The notes under the pieces were generated by a model. That model was given only the letters and a program-made list of their open reading frames with translations. It made no database searches and was not told where the DNA came from. A stretch of DNA of 64,000 bases from Intestinimonas butyriciproducens (GTDB lineage Bacteria > Bacillota > Clostridia > Oscillospirales > Butyricicoccaceae), in assembly GCF_016901775.1 (NCBI RefSeq), contig NZ_JACJKW010000007.1, positions 1 to 64,000 on the forward strand, in the 5' to 3' direction. Made by a program: the position numbers and the translations under genes. Shown here piece by piece: positions 8,878 to 17,487 of this stretch; within the stretch, counting starts at the first letter, position 1; every line of letters starts with the position of its first letter.

Positions 8878-9958
8878 CCTGCGCATCAGCCTGTTCGGCC
8901 AATCCCATTCCCCTGCCATCGGCGTGACCATGGACGGTCTGCCCGCCGGGCTGAAAGTGGACATGGAGGAAGTCTGTGCTTTCCTGGCCCGCCGTGCTCC
9001 CGGCCAGGGGGCCTATGCCACCGCCCGGAAGGAAAGCGATACCCCGGAAGTGCTTTCCGGCCTGGTGGACGGTTTTACCTGCGGCGCGCCCCTCTGCGCC
9101 GTGATCCACAACAAGGACACCCGTTCCAAAGACTACGAAGCCATGCGCCAGCTTCCCCGGCCCTCCCACGCCGACTATGCCGCCTATGTGAAATACGGCC
9201 GGTACCACGACATCCGGGGCGGCGGTCATTTTTCCGGCCGTCTCACCGCTCCATTGTGCTTTGCCGGGGCCGTAGCCTCCCAGTTTCTCCGGCAAAAGGG
9301 CATTTCAGCGGGCGCACACATTGCTTCCATCGGAGAGGTGGAGGACACCCCCTTCTCCCCGGTGAACCTGACCGAAGAAGAGCTGCTCACCCCTTCCCGC
9401 CACAGCTTTCCTGTGCTGTCCCCGGAAGCGGGAGAAAAAATGCTCTCCCTCATCGCCCAGGTGAAGAGCGAAGGGGACAGCATCGGCGGCACCATCCAGG
9501 GCGCTGCCATCGGCCTGCCCCCCGGCCTGGGCGAGCCCATGTTCCAGGGGGTGGAAAACCTGCTGGCCGGGGCGCTGTTTGCCATTCCCGCCATGCGCGG
9601 GGTGGAGTTCGGGGCCGGCTTTGCCGCATCCCGAATGCGGGGCAGCCAGCACAATGACCCCTTTTACCGGGACGAAAAGGACCGGGTGCGCACCCGCACC
9701 AACCGCCACGGCGGTGTGCTGGGGGGCATCACCTCGGGAATGCCCCTGCTCTTCCGCTGCGCCATCAAGCCCACCCCCTCCATCGCCCTTCCCCAGGAGA
9801 CGGTGCGGCTTTCCGGCGGTGAGGACACCCTGCGCATCGAAGGCCGCCACGACCCCTGCATCCTCCCCCGGGCGGTGCCCTGTGTGGAGGCGGTGACTGC
9901 CCTGGTGCTCTGCGACCTGTGGCTGACCACTTACGGCAATCAAAGAACAGAAAAATAG
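8855..9958 (+). CDS. aroC: Chorismate synthase
   Basis: AroC eliminates phosphate from EPSP to make chorismate and needs reduced FMN. The 367 residues include FGQSHSPAIGVTMDGLP (14-30), where most enzymes have FGESHG: both the Glu and the second Gly are changed, while the conserved His is kept. RGGGHFSGRLTAPL (about 127-140) is the variant form of the second motif seen in Clostridia. RTRTNRHGGVLGGITSGMP is also diagnostic. A ribosome site AGAGAGGAGG lies inside the aroA end. There is no dedicated flavin reductase gene nearby. Confidence 0.94.
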   Translation: MSSTFGHSLRISLFGQSHSPAIGVTMDGLPAGLKVDMEEVCAFLARRAPGQGAYATARKESDTPEVLSGLVDGFTCGAPLCAVIHNKDTRSKDYEAMRQLPRPSHADYAAYVKYGRYHDIRGGGHFSGRLTAPLCFAGAVASQFLRQKGISAGAHIASIGEVEDTPFSPVNLTEEELLTPSRHSFPVLSPEAGEKMLSLIAQVKSEGDSIGGTIQGAAIGLPPGLGEPMFQGVENLLAGALFAIPAMRGVEFGAGFAASRMRGSQHNDPFYRDEKDRVRTRTNRHGGVLGGITSGMPLLFRCAIKPTPSIALPQETVRLSGGEDTLRIEGRHDPCILPRAVPCVEAVTALVLCDLWLTTYGNQRTEK

Positions 9959-9981
9959 ATGGAATGAAAGGATGAAACACC

Positions 9982-11124
9982 ATGGAACTGACCGACCTGC
10001 GCGGCCGGATCGATGAAATCGATACACAGCTGGCTCAACTTTTCAAACAGCGGATGGACATTGCCCGGCAGGTGGCCGAGCAAAAGGCCAAAACCGGCAA
10101 ACAGGTGCTGGACCCCTCCCGGGAACGGCAGGTGCTCTCCCGGGTATCCGATCTGGTGGGCGAGGACTACGAAAGCTATGCCCGGCTTTTGTGGAACACC
10201 CTGTTTGATGTAAGCCGCTCCAGCCAGCGGCGGGCCCTGGCCCAGGACACCCCGCTGAAAGAGCGCATCACAAAGGCCCTCCAGGATACCCCCGCCCTCT
10301 TCCCCAAAAAAGCGGTGGTGGCGGTGCAGGGCGTGGAGGGGGCCTATTCCCAGCAGGCCTGCGACAAGCTGTTCGCCCTGCCCTCCATCCTCTATTTCAA
10401 TCAGTTTGAAGGGGTGTTCCAGGCGGTGGAAAAGGGCCTGTGCCCCTATGGCATCCTGCCCATTGAAAACAGCTCGGCCGGCTCTGTCACCCAGGTCTAT
10501 GACCTGATGAAAAAATACAACTTCCACATCGTCCGCTCCATCAAGCTGAAGGTGGATCACGCCCTTCTCACAAACCCCGGCGCCACCCTTTCGGACATCA
10601 GGGAAGTGTGCTCCCACAGCCAGGGCCTGAACCAGTGCACCCGCTTCCTCAAGGAGCACCCGGAGATCAAGATCACCGTCATGGAAAACACGGCGGCCGC
10701 CGCCCGGTATGTGGCCGAAAGCGGCCGGAAGGACATCGCCGCCATCTCTTCTCTGAGCTGCGCCCGGCTCTATGGCCTGACCCCCATTCTGGAAAACTTC
10801 CAGGACAGCGACCACAACTACACCCGCTTTATCTGCATCGGCAAAAATCTGGAAATTTTCCCCGGTTCGGACAAAATCAGCCTGATGCTCACCCTGCCCC
10901 ATGAACCCGGCTCCCTCCATGGGCTGATCGCCCGTTTTGCCGCTCTGGGGCTCAACCTGACCAAGCTGGAAAGCCGCCCCATCCCCGGAAAGGATTTCCA
11001 GTTCATGTTCTATTTCGATTTCTCCGGCTCCTTCCAGGAGGAGGCCGTGCTGGATATGGTGAGCACTCTGTGCCGGGACCTTCCCTCCTGCACCTTCCTG
11101 GGCGCTTACAGCGAGGTGTTTTAG
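9982..11124 (+). CDS. pheA: Bifunctional chorismate mutase / prephenate dehydratase
   Basis: The 380-residue protein fuses an AroQ-type chorismate mutase (about 1-85: LRGRIDEIDTQLAQLFKQRM), a prephenate dehydratase domain (about 103-290, with the NYTRF motif near 275) and a C-terminal ACT domain (about 300-375) with the Phe-binding LTKLESRP motif. It converts chorismate to phenylpyruvate, and the ACT domain should give feedback inhibition by phenylalanine. Its chorismate mutase also supplies prephenate for TyrA, which has no mutase domain of its own. It follows aroC after 23 bp and ends one base before aroEK. Confidence 0.96.
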   Translation: MELTDLRGRIDEIDTQLAQLFKQRMDIARQVAEQKAKTGKQVLDPSRERQVLSRVSDLVGEDYESYARLLWNTLFDVSRSSQRRALAQDTPLKERITKALQDTPALFPKKAVVAVQGVEGAYSQQACDKLFALPSILYFNQFEGVFQAVEKGLCPYGILPIENSSAGSVTQVYDLMKKYNFHIVRSIKLKVDHALLTNPGATLSDIREVCSHSQGLNQCTRFLKEHPEIKITVMENTAAAARYVAESGRKDIAAISSLSCARLYGLTPILENFQDSDHNYTRFICIGKNLEIFPGSDKISLMLTLPHEPGSLHGLIARFAALGLNLTKLESRPIPGKDFQFMFYFDFSGSFQEEAVLDMVSTLCRDLPSCTFLGAYSEVF

Positions 11125-11125
11125 T

Positions 11126-12382
11126 ATGGCGGATTACGGCCTGATCGGAAACCCTTTGGGCCACAGCTTTTCCCCCCAGCTCCACCGGGCTCTGGGGGGA
11201 TATGACTACGCCCTGTGGCCCCTCACCGAGCCGCAGCTGGAGCCTTTTCTCATAAAAAGGGAATTTTCCGCCGTCAATGTGACCATTCCCTATAAAAAAG
11301 CCGTCATTCCCTATTGCGCTGTCCTCACGGAAGAAGCCCAGCAGATCGGCAGCGTCAACTGCCTGCGGAAAGAGCCGGACGGCACCCTTCTGGGCCACAA
11401 CACCGACCTGTATGGCCTACTGTACCTGGCCAGGCGGGCCGGGGTGCAGCTGAAAGGGAAAAAGGTAGCCATCCTGGGCAGCGGCGGCACCAGCCTGACG
11501 GCCCGGGCCGCAGCCAGAAAAAAAGGGGCCCGGGAAGTGCTGGTGGTCTCCCGCCGGGGAGATTTGACCTATGAGCGGCTCATGAAAGAGCACCGGGACA
11601 CGGAGGTGCTCATCAACACCACCCCGGTGGGAATGTTCCCCCACGAGGGAGCATACGCCGTGGACCCCAGCCTGTTCCCTCATCTGGAGGGGGCGCTGGA
11701 TGCGGTGTATAACCCTCTGCGCACCGCCTTTATCCAGAAGGTGGAGGACATGGGACTCCCCTGCTCCGGCGGGCTTCCCATGCTGGCCGCCCAAGCCTGG
11801 GCGGCGGTCCGGTTCTTTACCGGAGAAGAGATCCCGGAAGAAAAGCTGGAAAAGGCTCTGAGCCAGCTGGAGCTTTCCCTGACAAACCTCATCCTCTGCG
11901 GCATGCCCGGCTCGGGAAAAAGCACCCTGGGTGCCTTGTGCGCTGGGATGCTGGGGCGGACCTTTGTGGATCTGGATACAGAAATCGAAAAGGCGGCAGG
12001 CTGCTCCATCCCGGAGATCTTCCGGAAAGAGGGAGAGGAAGGCTTCCGCCGGAGAGAAACAGAGGCCCTGCGACAGCTCAGCCGGGAAAAGGGGTTGGTG
12101 CTGGCCACCGGCGGCGGCACGGTGCTGGGGGAAGAAAACCAGGGTCTGCTGCGGCAGAACGGCCTGTGCGTATGGGTGCGCCGTCCCCTGGAAAGCCTGC
12201 CCACCCAGGGGCGCCCCCTGTCCCAGGGGGGCCTGGAAAAATTGCAGGCCATGTACCAGGCCCGGGAGCCTTTGTACCGCAAGGTGAGCCAGGCCATATT
12301 GGAAAACACCGGCACACTACAAGAGGGAGCGGAAAAGCTCCGGGAGGTATTTTATGAAACTGCTCATCATCAACGGCCCTAA
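11126..12382 (+). CDS. aroEK: Fused shikimate dehydrogenase - shikimate kinase
   Basis: A 418-residue fusion. Residues 1-240 are an AroE-type NADPH-dependent shikimate dehydrogenase: GNPLGHSFSPQLH, NVTIPYKK with catalytic K57, HNTD with D94, nucleotide loop GSGGTSLTARAAA and INTTPVGM. Residues 252-418 are a shikimate kinase: Walker A GMPGSGKST (259-267), DLDTEIEK, RRRET and LATGGGTVL. It thus catalyses steps four and five in one polypeptide. The linker is short (about 240-252). The end overlaps aroQ by 29 bp. The stop lies beyond the usual kinase end, adding a few residues read through the aroQ start. Confidence 0.95.
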   Translation: MADYGLIGNPLGHSFSPQLHRALGGYDYALWPLTEPQLEPFLIKREFSAVNVTIPYKKAVIPYCAVLTEEAQQIGSVNCLRKEPDGTLLGHNTDLYGLLYLARRAGVQLKGKKVAILGSGGTSLTARAAARKKGAREVLVVSRRGDLTYERLMKEHRDTEVLINTTPVGMFPHEGAYAVDPSLFPHLEGALDAVYNPLRTAFIQKVEDMGLPCSGGLPMLAAQAWAAVRFFTGEEIPEEKLEKALSQLELSLTNLILCGMPGSGKSTLGALCAGMLGRTFVDLDTEIEKAAGCSIPEIFRKEGEEGFRRRETEALRQLSREKGLVLATGGGTVLGEENQGLLRQNGLCVWVRRPLESLPTQGRPLSQGGLEKLQAMYQAREPLYRKVSQAILENTGTLQEGAEKLREVFYETAHHQRP

Positions 12383-12785
12383 CATCAACCTGCTGGGGGT
12401 GCGGGAAAAGCACATCTACGGCAGCGAAAGCTATGAGGATCTGCTGCGCTTCATCGATGAAGCCTGCCGGAAGGCAGGGGTGGAGCATGAATGCTTCCAG
12501 TCCAACCACGAAGGGGATATCGTGGACAAGATCCAGCAGGCCCTGGGTGTTTTTGACGGCATCGTCATCAACCCGGCCGCCTATACCCACACCAGCGTGG
12601 CCATTCTGGACGCCTTGAAAGGGGTAAATCTCCCGGCGGTGGAGGTGCACCTGTCGGACATCTCCCAGCGGGAGGAATTTCGCAAAATTTCCTATGCAGG
12701 CATGGCCTGCCAGGCCACCTTTGCCGGTCTGGGCTTCAAGGGTTATGAAAAGGCCATTCTCTATCTGAAGGAGCTTCTCAAATGA
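12354..12785 (+). CDS. aroQ: Type II 3-dehydroquinate dehydratase
   Basis: The 143-residue type II enzyme dehydrates 3-dehydroquinate to 3-dehydroshikimate and normally forms a dodecamer. The active-site Tyr is Y22 in HIYG, with the N-terminal NGPNINLLG. NPAAYTHTSVAILDAL and EVHLSDI supply the other catalytic and binding residues. It starts inside the end of aroEK and its stop overlaps the sfsA start (ATGA). It completes the set of seven shikimate-pathway activities in this operon. Confidence 0.96.
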   Translation: MKLLIINGPNINLLGVREKHIYGSESYEDLLRFIDEACRKAGVEHECFQSNHEGDIVDKIQQALGVFDGIVINPAAYTHTSVAILDALKGVNLPAVEVHLSDISQREEFRKISYAGMACQATFAGLGFKGYEKAILYLKELLK

Positions 12786-13462
12786 TCTATCCTCAGGTGG
12801 TAGAGGGAATTTTTCTCCGCCGTCCCAACCGGTTCATCGCCCATGTGGAAATCGAGGGCAAAGAGGAAGTGTGCCATGTAAAGAACACCGGCCGGTGCCG
12901 TGAGCTTCTGGTTCCCGGCGCCCGGGTCTATCTGGCAAAGGCCCAGAACAAAAACCGGCGCACCGGGTTTGACCTGATCGCCGTATGGAAAGGTGAAAGG
13001 CTGATCAACATGGATAGCGCCGCTCCCAACCAGGTATTCCGGGAGTGGGCGCCCTCTTCCGGGCTGTTCGGGGAAAGCCCCTGCATCCGCCCCGAGACCA
13101 CCCACGGGGATTCCCGGTTCGATTTCTATATCGAAGGGGGAACAAAACCTGCCTTTGTGGAGGTCAAGGGCTGCACCCTGGAAAGTGGGGGCCGGGTCTA
13201 TTTTCCCGATGCCCCCACCCTGCGTGGCGTCAAACACCTGGAAGGGCTGATCCGGTGCAAAGAAGGGGGATATGACGCCATGGCGGTGTTTGTGGTGCAG
13301 ATGGAACATGTGCTCTCTTTCTCCCCCAACGATGTGACCCACCCCGCCTTTGGTCAGGCGCTGCGGAAAGCCCGGGAGCAAGGCGTCCGGCTCCTGGCCC
13401 TCTCCTGCCATGTGGAGCCGGACAAGCTGGAGATCGCAGACCTTGTTCCCATCCAGCTGTGA
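12782..13462 (+). CDS. sfsA: SfsA family protein
   Basis: The 226-residue product matches SfsA (sugar fermentation stimulation protein A). The family has an OB-like N-terminal part and a nuclease-like C-terminal part; DNA/RNA binding and nuclease activity have been proposed. Motifs: FLRRPNRFIAHV, HVKNTGRCRELL, ETTHGDSRFDFYI, FVEVKGCTLE and FPDAPTLRGVKHL. It is translationally coupled to aroQ, so it is co-transcribed with the aromatic pathway although no functional tie is evident. A bidirectional terminator follows. Confidence 0.92.
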   Translation: MIYPQVVEGIFLRRPNRFIAHVEIEGKEEVCHVKNTGRCRELLVPGARVYLAKAQNKNRRTGFDLIAVWKGERLINMDSAAPNQVFREWAPSSGLFGESPCIRPETTHGDSRFDFYIEGGTKPAFVEVKGCTLESGGRVYFPDAPTLRGVKHLEGLIRCKEGGYDAMAVFVVQMEHVLSFSPNDVTHPAFGQALRKAREQGVRLLALSCHVEPDKLEIADLVPIQL

Positions 13463-13486
13463 CATTTCCTCTGGGGAAACGAAAAA

Positions 13487-13517
13487 AAACTGACGGAAAA
13501 ATTTCCGTCAGTTTTTT
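13487..13517. terminator. Bidirectional terminator between sfsA and the ABC importer
   Basis: The stem AAACTGACGGAAA/TTTCCGTCAGTTT is flanked by A residues on the left and T residues on the right, so it can end both the rightward aro operon and the leftward importer operon that converge here. Confidence 0.88.
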
Positions 13518-13546
13518 CATATTCGGCTTTTCTATTTTACTGGGCT

Positions 13547-14665
13547 TTACTGGGCCGTCTTCTCAAACCAGGCCTGCCGGTATTCCGGAGTCTTGCCCAG
13601 GGAGTCGTCTCCCAGAGGATGCCAGGCCTTCTCCATGACTTCTGCGGCGTCGTCAGTGGAAGTGATCAGACCCAGGCGGATGTAGTCATCCACGATCTTC
13701 TCCAGGGCTGCGCCGGTAAAGGCGTTGGTGGGCCCGAACTGGAGGGACTGGTTCAGCTCCACATTCATGTCGAAGTCATCGCTGTTCAGGCCTTCGTCAA
13801 TGAGCATCTGAGTGGCCTCTTCCGGATTTTCCCGCATCCAGTCGTGGGCCTTTTTCACGCAATCGGAGATCTTCCGAGCGGTGATGGGGTTCTCTTCCAC
13901 AAAAGAGCGGTTCATGGCAATGACGCAGCAGGACTCGGTCTGGAAGTCCTCATCCAGCAGGGAGCGCACCACCCGCAGCTTGCCTTCCTGCACCAGGTTG
14001 TAGGCATAGGTGTCGGACAGCAGAGCGGCGGCGATCTCGCCGGATTCCATAGCGGGCAGGCAAGCGCTGGTCTCCACCTGCATCAGCTCTACATCTTCCA
14101 GGGGATTGATGCCGTCTTTGTCAAACAGGCGGGCAGTGATGTTGTAGTCGCTGGCGCCGATGCCGTTGGGCACAGAGATCTTCTTGCCCTTCAGATCGGC
14201 AGTGGTCTCATATTCGCTGTCGGCCAGCACATACAAAGTTTTGCAGCCAATATGGGCGCCGCCCACAAAGGTCAGATCCACATTGTTGGTGCAGGGCACC
14301 AGCATGGTGGCGATATGTCCCACAGCCACCTGGACAGCGTTGGCGCCCAGGGCCTCGGTGTAGGAAGTGCCCTTATAGCCTTCGGCCTTCAGGCCGGCTT
14401 CTTCATAATAGCCCAGCAGATCGGCCACCAGAGGACCAGAGGTGCAGCCGTCGGCCATATAATAATGGATGGTCTCGCCGTAGGCGGGCTCCTTCTCCCA
14501 GGCCTCCTGCTCGCTGCCGCCGGAGGAATTGTCCTGGTCATTCTGCTGCTCCTGCTGCTGGTCGTTGTTGTTCTCCTTCTGGCCCTCATCCTTCTGGCAA
14601 GCCATCAGGGTCAGAAGCATGGCGGTGCACAGCCCCAGGCTGAGCAGTCTTTTCAGTCGGTTCAT
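13547..14665 (-). CDS. ABC importer substrate-binding lipoprotein (NitT/TauT type)
   Basis: A 372-residue lipoprotein: the leader ends in LLTLMAC with the lipidated Cys at about residue 23, followed by a Gln/Asn/Asp-rich linker of about 35 residues. The body (IHYYMADGCTSGPLVADLLG, DLKGKKISVPNG) fits the periplasmic-binding-like fold of the nitrate/sulfonate/taurine and NMT1 group. The ligand cannot be told from sequence. ATG at 14,665 is chosen because AAAGGA lies five bases upstream; an earlier ATG at 14,689 overlaps that site. It is the last gene of a permease-ATPase-binding protein operon. Confidence 0.88.
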   Translation of the reverse strand: MNRLKRLLSLGLCTAMLLTLMACQKDEGQKENNNDQQQEQQNDQDNSSGGSEQEAWEKEPAYGETIHYYMADGCTSGPLVADLLGYYEEAGLKAEGYKGTSYTEALGANAVQVAVGHIATMLVPCTNNVDLTFVGGAHIGCKTLYVLADSEYETTADLKGKKISVPNGIGASDYNITARLFDKDGINPLEDVELMQVETSACLPAMESGEIAAALLSDTYAYNLVQEGKLRVVRSLLDEDFQTESCCVIAMNRSFVEENPITARKISDCVKKAHDWMRENPEEATQMLIDEGLNSDDFDMNVELNQSLQFGPTNAFTGAALEKIVDDYIRLGLITSTDDAAEVMEKAWHPLGDDSLGKTPEYRQAWFEKTAQ

Positions 14666-14706
14666 GTCGTTCCTTTCTCCTTTTCTCATATATTTTCCCG
14701 TCGGAA

Positions 14707-15480
14707 CTAATCCTTTTCCCGGGATCCAAAGTGGAGCATATCCAGAATCTGGTTTCTATACTCCACGAATTTGGCGCTGCTGCGGTTGCGGGGATACTCC
14801 AGATCGATGGGAATCTCTCCCATAACCCGGCCGGGATGGGGCTCCATCACCAGCACTTTGGTTCCCATATAGACCGCTTCATCCACATCATGGGTCACCA
14901 TGATGGCCAGCTGGCGGTTATTCTGCCATATCTTGAGGATCTCATCCTGCATATTCATGCGGGTGAAGGAATCCAAAGCCCCCAGAGGCTCGTCCAGGAG
15001 AAGGATCTCCGGCTTGCAGATCAGGGTACGGGCCAGAGCCACCCGCTGGGCCATGCCGCCGGAGAGCTGGGCCGGATAATCCCGCCGGAACCGTTCCAGG
15101 CCGATCACCTGGAGCAGCCGATCCACCTCCTGCCGGCTTTCCTGCTGTTTATAGGTGCCCTGCATACGCATGCTGAAAGAGATATTTTTCTCCACCGTCA
15201 GCCAGGGAAACAATGTGGCTTTCTGAAACATCATTCCCCGGGTGGGGGAGGTTCCCCGGATCTCTTCCCCGTTCACCGAAAGGGTACCGGTGGTGGGGAC
15301 GATCAGTCCGGCGATCAGCCGAAGCATGGTGGATTTTCCGCAGCCGGAAGTGCCCACCAGACTGATGAACTCTCCGTCATGCATTTCCAGATCGATCTCC
15401 GAAAGCGCGGTGGTCACATCCCGGGTCTCCACCCGGGCGAAGCTTTTTGTCACTTTATCCAGTTTCAAAATGAGAGACAT
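14707..15480 (-). CDS. ABC importer ATP-binding protein (NitT/TauT type)
   Basis: The 257-residue ATPase has Walker A GTSGCGKST (about 43-51), the signature LSGGMAQRVALART (about 140-153), Walker B ILLLDEPLGALD and the switch MVTHDVDEAVYMG. It resembles SsuB/TauB/NrtD-type subunits. It energises uptake through the permease encoded directly upstream, whose stop is one base before this start. The binding protein follows after 41 bp. Confidence 0.92.
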   Translation of the reverse strand: MSLILKLDKVTKSFARVETRDVTTALSEIDLEMHDGEFISLVGTSGCGKSTMLRLIAGLIVPTTGTLSVNGEEIRGTSPTRGMMFQKATLFPWLTVEKNISFSMRMQGTYKQQESRQEVDRLLQVIGLERFRRDYPAQLSGGMAQRVALARTLICKPEILLLDEPLGALDSFTRMNMQDEILKIWQNNRQLAIMVTHDVDEAVYMGTKVLVMEPHPGRVMGEIPIDLEYPRNRSSAKFVEYRNQILDMLHFGSREKD

Positions 15481-15481
15481 A

Positions 15482-16564
15482 TTACTGCGTCACTCCAATC
15501 TGCCAGCGCAGCACGCGCTTTTTAAAGGCGTTGAGGATCTTGGTGACCACGGTGAAGATCAGGAAGATCACGATAAGGGATGCAAACATATTGTTATACA
15601 GGCTCCATGCCTTCTGCCAGGTCATATACCAGCCCAGACCGGCCTTGACACCCAGCATTTCGGCCACCATAATGGCGGTGCAGGCGGTGCTCATGCCCTG
15701 GGTCATGCCTGCCATGATGTTGGGCATGGCGTGGGGAATGGCCACCCGGAAGATCAGCTGCCGCTGGCTGGCCCCCAAAATTTTGGCGGCGTCAAAATAG
15801 GACCGATCCACATTGGAAACGCCGGCCATGCTGGCCACCGTCACCGAGAACCAAACGCCGATGAACACCACAAACAAATTGCCCAAAGAGAGGGATTTGG
15901 CCGCAAAGGCCATGATAATAGGCACCCAGGCCGAGATGGGGATGGGGCCCATGAATTTGATAATAGGATCTATCCAGTAGCGCACTTTACGGCTATACCC
16001 GCAGGTGATGCCGGTGGCCAGCCCCACTATAACACCCAAAGCATAACCGCTCATCATCAGCCGCAGAGTGTGCAGGGCGCTGATCGCCAGGGTTTTCCAG
16101 TCGGTGACCAGGGCATAAAGGACGCTGTTCACCGAAGGCACCAGAGGGTAAGTGAAAAACTCTGTTTTCAGTGCGCCGATATCAAACAGCGTTCCCACCA
16201 CCAGCAGCGCCGAATAAAGGGGAGCCTTATAGCGCAGATAACGCAGCACTTTTTTTCTTCCTTGGCGATGCAGAGGGATTCCCACAAAGAGCGCGAGGGT
16301 ATAGCACGCCAGAAAAAGGATCAGAAGACCGGAATAGAGATAGGGCATGGGGTTATCATGGATACTGGGCAAAAGCAGATATTCCATCAGAGCCAAAATC
16401 CCTGTCAGGATGGGCAAGGCCAGAATAATCCCGTCAAACAACTTCTCCCGGGGTGTTTTTTCCCGGTCCTCCAGCTCGGCCAGCTGTTCTCGGGTGAGCC
16501 GGGACAGACCCTTGGCATCCCCATCCAGCTGAAGGACCGGAGCGTTTTCCATCTTGTTTTTCAA
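15482..16564 (-). CDS. ABC importer permease (NitT/TauT type)
   Basis: The 360-residue protein has the conserved permease core at its C-terminal two thirds, with the EAA-type loop FDAAKILGASQRQLIFRVAIP. Unlike the usual 250-270-residue SsuC/TauC, it has an additional N-terminal region of about 100 residues with two or three hydrophobic segments. The start is TTG at 16,564, nine bases after AAAGGA; an in-frame ATG at 16,552 is too far from the site. It is the first gene of the importer operon. Confidence 0.88.
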   Translation of the reverse strand: MKNKMENAPVLQLDGDAKGLSRLTREQLAELEDREKTPREKLFDGIILALPILTGILALMEYLLLPSIHDNPMPYLYSGLLILFLACYTLALFVGIPLHRQGRKKVLRYLRYKAPLYSALLVVGTLFDIGALKTEFFTYPLVPSVNSVLYALVTDWKTLAISALHTLRLMMSGYALGVIVGLATGITCGYSRKVRYWIDPIIKFMGPIPISAWVPIIMAFAAKSLSLGNLFVVFIGVWFSVTVASMAGVSNVDRSYFDAAKILGASQRQLIFRVAIPHAMPNIMAGMTQGMSTACTAIMVAEMLGVKAGLGWYMTWQKAWSLYNNMFASLIVIFLIFTVVTKILNAFKKRVLRWQIGVTQ

Positions 16565-17116
16565 TGCTGCACTTCCTTTGGGGCTCTCCCCCTTTTTTTC
16601 CGTAAAAGACCGGTTTCTTTACAAAAACCGGCTTTCACCAAGGGACATTTTGCCACACTCCTCTTTTTTTGTCCAAGAGTTATTTCCAATAATAAAGAGG
16701 AAATCTATTGAATTTTTACATATTCCCTCCCCTTTTTACACCTTTTTTCATTTTTTAATTTTATTTTTAGGTATTTTGTACAACACCTTCTCTCAAATGA
16801 GCTAAAAAAAGCATCCATTGAAACCTCTGTCTAAACCGTGGACCTATGGCCATCAGGCAGACAGGCCTTAACCCTTATCTTTTATAGGAGTCCTTTTCCG
16901 CCACAGCGATCCCCACTCTGCCCGCTAGCAAAAAAACAAAAAACCATTCCCCGGGAGAAGATCTTCTCCCGGGGAATGGTTTTGTCTGCCGGAAAAGCGG
17001 ATTTTCCACTTTTTCAAGGGTATGGCGGCCAGCCGCCTCTCCCGTTTTTTTTTTGCTCCGGCGGCTTGTATGTGCCCAGGCCAAGAATGTTTGCTTGCGG
17101 GTATCCTACCCTTTGG
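16565..17116. other. Gene-free, partly AT-rich interval upstream of the importer
   Basis: No credible gene is seen. On the minus strand, towards the permease, there is an AT-rich tract (about 16,660-16,800) and a hairpin CCGGTTT/AAACCGG (16,603-16,636) with T residues after it in the importer leader. This could be an attenuator or simply a stem in the leader. TTGGAC-18-CAAAAT near 16,660 is a weak promoter candidate. I looked for ykkC-type, TPP and T-box signatures and saw none. The right part holds the palindromic terminator at 16,942. Confidence 0.6.
16942..16981. terminator. Perfect 40-bp palindromic terminator
   Basis: A perfect inverted repeat of 20 bp per arm (AACCATTCCCC... mirrored) with no loop bases, flanked by A-rich sequence on the left and T residues on the right. 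It lies 136 bp past the stop of the DsrE-like gene and is suited to end that leftward transcript. Confidence 0.8.
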
Positions 17117-17461
17117 TCAGATGGTGATGACCCGGCCTTCCCCTTTGAGGATCTCTGTGAAGGGGGCGCCCATATAGACACACTCAAAACCGCAGCTTTC
17201 CAGCTCTTCCCATGCGCCCAGCTCCTCTGCACATCCTTTGCAGAAGCGGACTTTGATTCCTTTTCCCATGGCCTCCAGCAGCTTTTCCCGGATATGCCGG
17301 TTTTCCTGCACCAGCTTTGTTGCGCCGCCCCAGACGACGATCTCTACCTTTTCCCACCAGCTGTTCTTGATACTATTGACCGCATACATCAGAACCATGT
17401 ATTCCGCCGTCACCGGGTCGCCGTTGGTCCACAGAATGGTCAGTTCCTCTTTCAAAGACAC
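17117..17461 (-). CDS. DsrE-like small protein
   Basis: The 114-residue protein resembles the DsrE/DsrF-like fold: ILWTNGDP at the start, VEIVVWGGATKLV with a predicted strand-loop, and a Cys-containing segment VRFCKGCAEELG near residues 71-82. Members bind or relay sulfur in some systems, but many have no known role; the CxxC-like pair here (C at about 74 and 77) is the only hint of thiol chemistry. The GTG start at 17,461 follows AAAGGGG. It is 26 bp downstream of the amidohydrolase and probably co-transcribed with it. Confidence 0.72.
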   Translation of the reverse strand: MSLKEELTILWTNGDPVTAEYMVLMYAVNSIKNSWWEKVEIVVWGGATKLVQENRHIREKLLEAMGKGIKVRFCKGCAEELGAWEELESCGFECVYMGAPFTEILKGEGRVITI

Positions 17462-17487
17462 CGTCCCCTTTCAGCTGTACTCTTCTC

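Noticed and set aside
16565-16900. ykkC/guanidine or TPP riboswitch before the ABC importer
   Set aside because: NitT/TauT importers are sometimes under such riboswitches, but none of the conserved sequence blocks is visible.
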